NCBI RefSeq assembly: GCF_029227915.1 | Contig: NC_079875.1 | Span: forward strand, 24,746,001 to 24,810,000 | Source of the DNA: Hydractinia symbiolongicarpus | Taxonomy: Eukaryota > Cnidaria > Hydrozoa > Anthoathecata > Hydractiniidae | Reading direction: 5' to 3' | Length of the DNA stretch: 64,000 nucleotides | Shown here: one piece after another, positions 59,146 to 64,000 of the stretch | How positions within the stretch are numbered: position 1 is the stretch's first letter | How the letters are laid out: every line of letters starts with the position of its first letter | The notes under the pieces: model-generated | The model's input: only the letters and a program-made list of their open reading frames with translations | Databases searched by the model: none | Told to the model about the DNA's origin: nothing | Translations under genes and position numbers: made by a program

Positions 59146-60267
59146 TATACTCTTTCTTATTCCGAATGCTTCAAACTAGCTTCTATGGTTATTTTCTACC
59201 ACTCTGGTGTATGGTATAGATAGCTACAGAAACAGTTTCCGTATATAAAGAAACTCTCTCTCAAAAAACATTATATATAGCTTTGTTTTTTTGTAAAACA
59301 TAAATTGTTTCCTGCTTTGCAAGCTGGTTATTCAGAAATTATTTCTTATTTTTACACAAAAAAGTTTCTGAATATTGAAACTGTTACTCAACAAGGAAAC
59401 TGTTTCCAAATCTGTACCTTATCCCAACTTTCAAAGGTGCAAGAAAATGAATTCTGGTGCTCAATGCAACCAAGACAGATAATAGGGGAAATACCAGTCT
59501 CTCCAGCCCACTCTTACGCTCAAAGTTTGTGCTTTATTTCCGAATAACAGCGATTAAGCAACGAAAAGAACAGTTGTTAAGAAAAGCACTTTTCCCATGT
59601 TATTTCTCTGACACGCGCTGTTGGAATCCGCCATGTTTGACTTAACTTTCATTCTGCAAATTCTCTTATTTATTTTTAAGAATGAGTGATTGAAGCAGTT
59701 GTTGTTTTTTCCCGCTCGTGTGAAAACTACATAATCCCTAAAAATCATTTGTAACATGTTTTTGAGATAAATTGTGTCAACAATAAAAAATTGACACAAA
59801 GCCACATTGTATTGAAAAATAACATGGTAATTTGATTTCAATTGTTCCTTTAATACAAATATAGAATGTCGGTTTAAAACAATAGAACCACTATTCAAGT
59901 GGATGAAACCTATGGCATCTCGTGTATACTTAAAACAACTCATTTTAGCTCATTCAATGAGCTTCATTAATCAAATTATACATGAAAGTAACAAGTGCGC
60001 CTTTTTTTGACTGTGTGGGAAAAGTTGTCGGATGTAAAAAAGAATACTTACCTAGTTACACAGAACACTCCAGCGCAGTTAGCGTATTATCGAATGTACA
60101 GAGTTTAACAAGAAGTCGTCTCATAAAAGCGTTATTGACCTGGTTTTTAAAAAGCATATATTTAAAATCTCTCATGTAGTGTTAAAGAATTGAGACAATT
60201 TTACGAGTGACAGTCACTAAAAGAGTGACACTGTAGCCAGAACGTATTGGTACCAGGGAACCACAGA
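59146..60267. other. upstream region of the proprotein convertase gene
   Basis: No gene is recognised. It should contain the promoter and 5' untranslated region of the convertase. Several short ORFs here lack any domain. Confidence 0.4.
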
Positions 60268-63200
60268 ATGAATCTCATCCCAGTTTTCAGTATTTTCGTT
60301 CAATTTTGTTTATTGCACATAGAAATCATATCGACAGGGAAGGGATACGTAATTCACCATAAGAAAAATCATAAAAACTTTGTAAAAAATGTTTTTCTAA
60401 ACACATGGGCTGTTGTTGTACATGGCGATGAAAAGATGGCGCAAAGAGTTGCCACAGAGAATGGTTTTGTTAATAAAGGAAGAGTACGTTTTTTCATTTT
60501 CTTTTCTTACCCAACACGAAAAAGAAGTCCTGGGAACGAGGTGGTGGGGTTTTTCTCCACCACGATACTTCCGTTATACAACATTAGCCTTTCGTACAGG
60601 GGGATTTTCACGAAGCGAATTAAACGGCGAATTCGATGGCGAATTGTATCTGAGCATGCGCAGTTTTGTTTGTTATGATTTTGCACCGAAATATTCGCTT
60701 CGCTGAAAAGTAGAAACAGCTCCTACTTTTTCGCGACTAAATGTTTCGCTGTTAGTTTTATACCAATCAGAACGCAGTTAATCAATGTAAACAATGAATT
60801 TGGCGTCTATTTTATTTTGTCGTGAAAATTAAAAAGCGAATTCAATTGGCGTGTTTTTTATCAGCTAGAGATTTCCATTTAATCACGGCGGCAGTTTATT
60901 TGTGCTTTTAACAAATGACTAATATTGACTAGGTTCTGATGACGTGCTGCGCATGCACTGCTATAAATAGAATCGTTCTTTTTGAATCACGCCAATTCTG
61001 ACTTTCTTGTTTACAAGCAGGTTTTTATTTCCTCACATGGCGAGCAGATGCGTATAATCAATTCCAAAAATGTCTTTGTTTTTCGCTACTTTAGCAGGGA
61101 TCGTTTAAAAGCTAGTTTTAATTTCAATGATTACGCTGACTAGTGTTTTTTCACGAGCCGAGCAAGCTTAAAATAAGTCACGAAATTTGTTAATATTTAA
61201 CCAGATTCTTCAATTCTTCCAGTTTTGTCAGATCAACGCTAAAACCAACCTCGTCATTAGGATGTCAAAATAACCGAAAAGGCGGAAAGTCTTACGAGGT
61301 TGGCTAAAAATACACAAATATCACAATAAAAGTGTGGTTATTGTATTTCAGGTATTTTCCCTGGAAAAATATGTCAACCCCGAGGTCCCTGGTTTGCGAG
61401 GTCTACTTGCCAGCATTTTAGAAGTCTTATTCTTGATATAATTTGTAATATATGATTTCTTATCTAGTTATTCGGAAATGTTTATGAATTTGTGCATCGT
61501 GGAATTCCAAGAAGAAGAAAGCGTGCTGCCTTTACGAAAACGATGCATCTCAACACGGACATACGGGTAAATAATTTCGTTTTCACTAACTTCAACCATT
61601 CTGTAAAATATTAACAAACGAACGAATCGAAAACGAAAGCATTTCCAAGAAAAAGTTGTCTTTGTCAGTCTTCGGAACTAAAGGAAGTTTGAGGTATGTA
61701 ACAGGGATTTGACAATGTGTGTATTATTTTGAATTATATCTCAGGTCTTAAAGATAAAATGATAAAAAAGGTAAAACGATACGGTCTTATTTCTTGAAAG
61801 TACAAGAGGCCATAGCTAGCTAGATAGCTATATAACTAGACAATCTCTCCAGTAGATAGATAGCTAGATAGATGTGCATATTTTACATGGCTAGCCTCAC
61901 AAATATCGAGGGATATACCCTGTCTATTATTTCCAGGAGGGGCCATGGCGTAGATGGAGAGTCCCAGAGTATTTAATGCTCATTTTGAGCTACGCAGACC
62001 CAGGGCCCGCGTTCTACTAGACAACTCCCCCGGCAACATACAACGGCCCACACAGTGTGCCTTCTCCCCAATTTCCCTCACATGACTTGAGTTAACCTGG
62101 GGCTATGGTAACATTCACTTTCCTATGTTGAATCGGTGTCAAGAGGAATCGAACCCCGGTCTCCCACACAGAGTACAAGAGCTATAACCACTAATCTATG
62201 GTCACTAATCATATCTTCTAAATCACATCCACAAGGTGGCAGTGTTGGGTCAGTTCGGAAGTGCCAGAGCTTTAAACATACACTCCACATTAATTTAACA
62301 TGATTGCTTTCATTTTTCCAGAATTTTTTATTTGGTCGTATCATTCATACAATCTTTCCATGTTTGAAGGTGACATTGATTTTTTTAACTTTGCCATGAA
62401 AAATGACAATGATGAGACAAAAAAATAGATCCATACACAGTACTACTTCACTAACAATATTTACACAACAATTATGCACAATGGTTCCCGTGCCCATAAT
62501 TGGCTATATATAGGCAGTGTCAATATTGTCAACTACAAATATATATAGATAGTTTAAATAGATACCTTATTACACGAAAAATTTTGCATTAATTAAAACC
62601 ATGTTAATTTCATTGATTTTTCCTCCATGGTTCGCTTTACAAAAAACATCTGTTAATGCTCCTTATTTTTTTAAAAAAATGAAGGAGATCTATGAACATT
62701 TTAAATCTGAAAAGGAGAAGCATCATCAAGGCGGGATGGAAGGCAGCTGGTATCACAGGCACTTTAAAGAAGGCTTGCCAAAGAAACCAAAATTTGATTA
62801 CTTATAATCAATTGCTGTTGTTGTTGAATTTTTTTTACGTTATATAATGCCGTTTAAATATTTGTTTGTTTTTTTAAATGTGCTTTAATTACCACACACT
62901 TAATACCGAAATTTATAAATTTATAAATTCACGTTAATTTCATGTGTCATAATTAATTAAGTTGACTACTTATTTTCGTGTAATAAGGTATACTACAAAT
63001 ATTTCATAGTTAAATTTAACAGCTTTTTTTCAAAATGATTTATATATATTGAACTAGTCGTTAGCCCGAGGGCAATTACTTTAGGTGGGGAGTCTAGCTG
63101 TAGAATTTAATGCAAATATGCTACAAAAAAATTATTTCAATACTATATATAAATTGAATTTTTTCCTTTTAAGGTATTTTGGGCAACGCAACAAGAGGCA

Positions 63201-63859
63201 AAAACACGCAAGAAAAGAAGTATCCACTTCAACGATGAAAGATGGAAAAATCAGTGGTACTTAGTAAGTTCAAAATTCCATTCAAATAAGTTTCAGTGAT
63301 AGACTAACAAGCTTTAAGCACACATAACAAGAAAAAAAATACAGGAGATTGTTTAGATGATCAAATTATAAAAATTAAACTTCAGCAGATGGAGATGAGT
63401 TGCATGAATGAATATTGCAATTAGCGTTCAAACTGGAATTTCTGCCATTTCAAGATTTTATTTGCAAATGCTTCATTTTAGACTTGTTATTGGTTTATGT
63501 ATACAAATATAACTGGAAAGTCTTTCTAATCAGCTGATGCAACTGCAGGGGATAAACAAAATTGATTTAAAGTTAAACTAATAAAAGCGTCATTAATTTT
63601 TACATCACATTTAAGCATATTTTACAGACCAAATGAAATCTAAGATCTAGAACGTGTTTTGAATATAAATGCTGTTTGTCATGATTTTTATTTTACTGGA
63701 AAATTTATTTAAAAAGCCCTGAATTGAATTCTTACATTTTTTTGAATTCTTTTTAGCACCGTACAGAAGTTGGCTACAAGGAACATGACATGAATGTTCT
63801 GCCTGTTTGGGAAAAAGGTTTGACGGGGAAAGGAATTGTGATATCAGTATTGGATGATG
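60268..63859 (+). CDS. proprotein convertase (furin/PC1-like, S8B subtilase), 5' part
   Basis: A calcium-dependent serine protease of the secretory pathway that cleaves precursors after dibasic sites. Four exons fit in phase: 60268-60483, 61468-61566, 63174-63263 and 63757-63859; the rest lies beyond the window. Residues 1-25 form a signal peptide ([18 protein letters not shown]). The prodomain follows ([34 protein letters not shown]). It has two basic clusters, RRRKR in exon 2 and TRKKR in exon 3, fitting the internal and primary autocleavage sites. The catalytic domain starts with WKNQWYLHRTE and reaches the active-site Asp in VISVLDDG. The NQWYL and [14 protein letters not shown] blocks look closer to PC1/PC2 than to furin, but the C-terminal half needed to decide is absent. 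Confidence 0.93.
60537..60566. repeat. hairpin in convertase intron 1
   Basis: GTGGTGG and CCACCAC arms surround a short GGTTTTTCT loop at about 60541-60563. Confidence 0.5.
61853..62225 (-). repeat. tRNA-derived SINE, copy 2 (convertase intron 2)
   Basis: On the minus strand the head reads TTAGTGGTTATAGCTCTTGT (A-box-like) and ACCGGGGTTCGATTCCTCTT (B-box). The same body as copy 1 follows, then a tail of GATAGCTAGATAG simple repeats near 61820-61875. It is more complete than copy 1. Confidence 0.88.
63054..63110 (-). mobile_element. Helitron 3' end in convertase intron 2
   Basis: Minus-strand sequence ends GCCCTCGGGCTAACGACTAG followed by T, like the Helitron termini at 40679 and 56824. The GCCC/GGGC stem is short. 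Only the terminus was recognised. Confidence 0.5.
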
Positions 63860-64000
63860 GTATGTGAACTTGTTTAGAATTTACAAACACCTGATAAATT
63901 GTGTTGTCTTTACCGTAATCTCCCATTACAGGGTAAAACCTTCCAATGTATATAAACATTACTATCAACAGACACCTTGAATTGAGGTCAGGCCTTTTAA

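Noticed and set aside
60413-60706. 97-residue plus-strand ORF overlapping the convertase first exon
   Set aside because: It is an out-of-frame shadow of the convertase exon extended into the intron.
62120-62225. Functional tRNA gene on the minus strand
   Set aside because: A- and B-box are present but they continue into a shared SINE body and the cloverleaf does not close.
62601-62807. Small gene (68 residues, basic C terminus) in the convertase intron
   Set aside because: It has an appealing [11 protein letters not shown]...KPKFDYL tail but no recognised family, no second copy and no visible promoter. Left unannotated, though a nested gene cannot be excluded.

Overview
This is a eukaryotic, AT-rich window holding ten recognisable protein-coding genes with many small GT-AG introns, set among dense transposon debris. 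The gene set (HAUS1, USE1, DDX59, OTUD7, TRIT1, an S8B proprotein convertase) is metazoan. The mix of Helentron, RTE/CR1-like LINE, copia-order and TTAA-flanked MITE sequences, and the lineage-specific secreted cysteine-rich genes, fits a cnidarian, perhaps a hydrozoan. That taxonomic call is inference and is not proven by any single feature.

Layout. 1-5.8 kb: a decayed Helentron (minus strand), a TTAA-flanked MITE and other repeats. 5.86-17.0 kb: three plus-strand genes packed head to tail: HAUS1 (augmin subunit, 5' exons not found), USE1 (ER SNARE) and DDX59 (zf-HIT DEAD-box-like helicase). 17.98-21.6 kb: a tandem pair of secreted cysteine-rich proteins with an IGFBP-like N-terminal module and matching exon lengths. 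22.1-29.7 kb (minus strand): an OTUD7/Cezanne-like deubiquitinase and a gene joining an NT-C2 domain, coiled coil and C-terminal PH domain. 30.4-38.1 kb: a copia-order retroelement ruin, a LINE 3' fragment, repeats and a second TTAA MITE. 38.5-39.3 kb: a third TTAA MITE. 39.9-42.0 kb (minus): a GAB/DOK-like PH adaptor. 43.3-45.1 kb (minus): TRIT1, with a roughly 1-kb 38-bp minisatellite just upstream of its start. 48.1-50.7 kb: a hAT-like transposon with intact ends and target duplication. 51.3-58.9 kb: LINE fragments, a palindrome array, and a three-level nest in which a Tc1/mariner-like element sits in a Helitron that sits in an RTE-type LINE. 60.3 kb to the window end (plus): the first four exons of a furin/PC1-like proprotein convertase, running off the window.

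The most unusual theme is that tandem duplications repeatedly start at or span gene boundaries. A 57-bp unit repeats the USE1 exon-6 acceptor four times. A 78-79-bp unit repeats the exon-3 donor region of a cysteine-rich gene five times. Part of a PH-domain exon is copied beside its own donor. The HAUS1 stop codon is the end of a 22-bp triplication.

All exon models come from reading frame, splice consensus and remembered family alignment; no search or transcript evidence was available. Coordinates should be good to about one base for exons and to tens of bases for decayed repeats.
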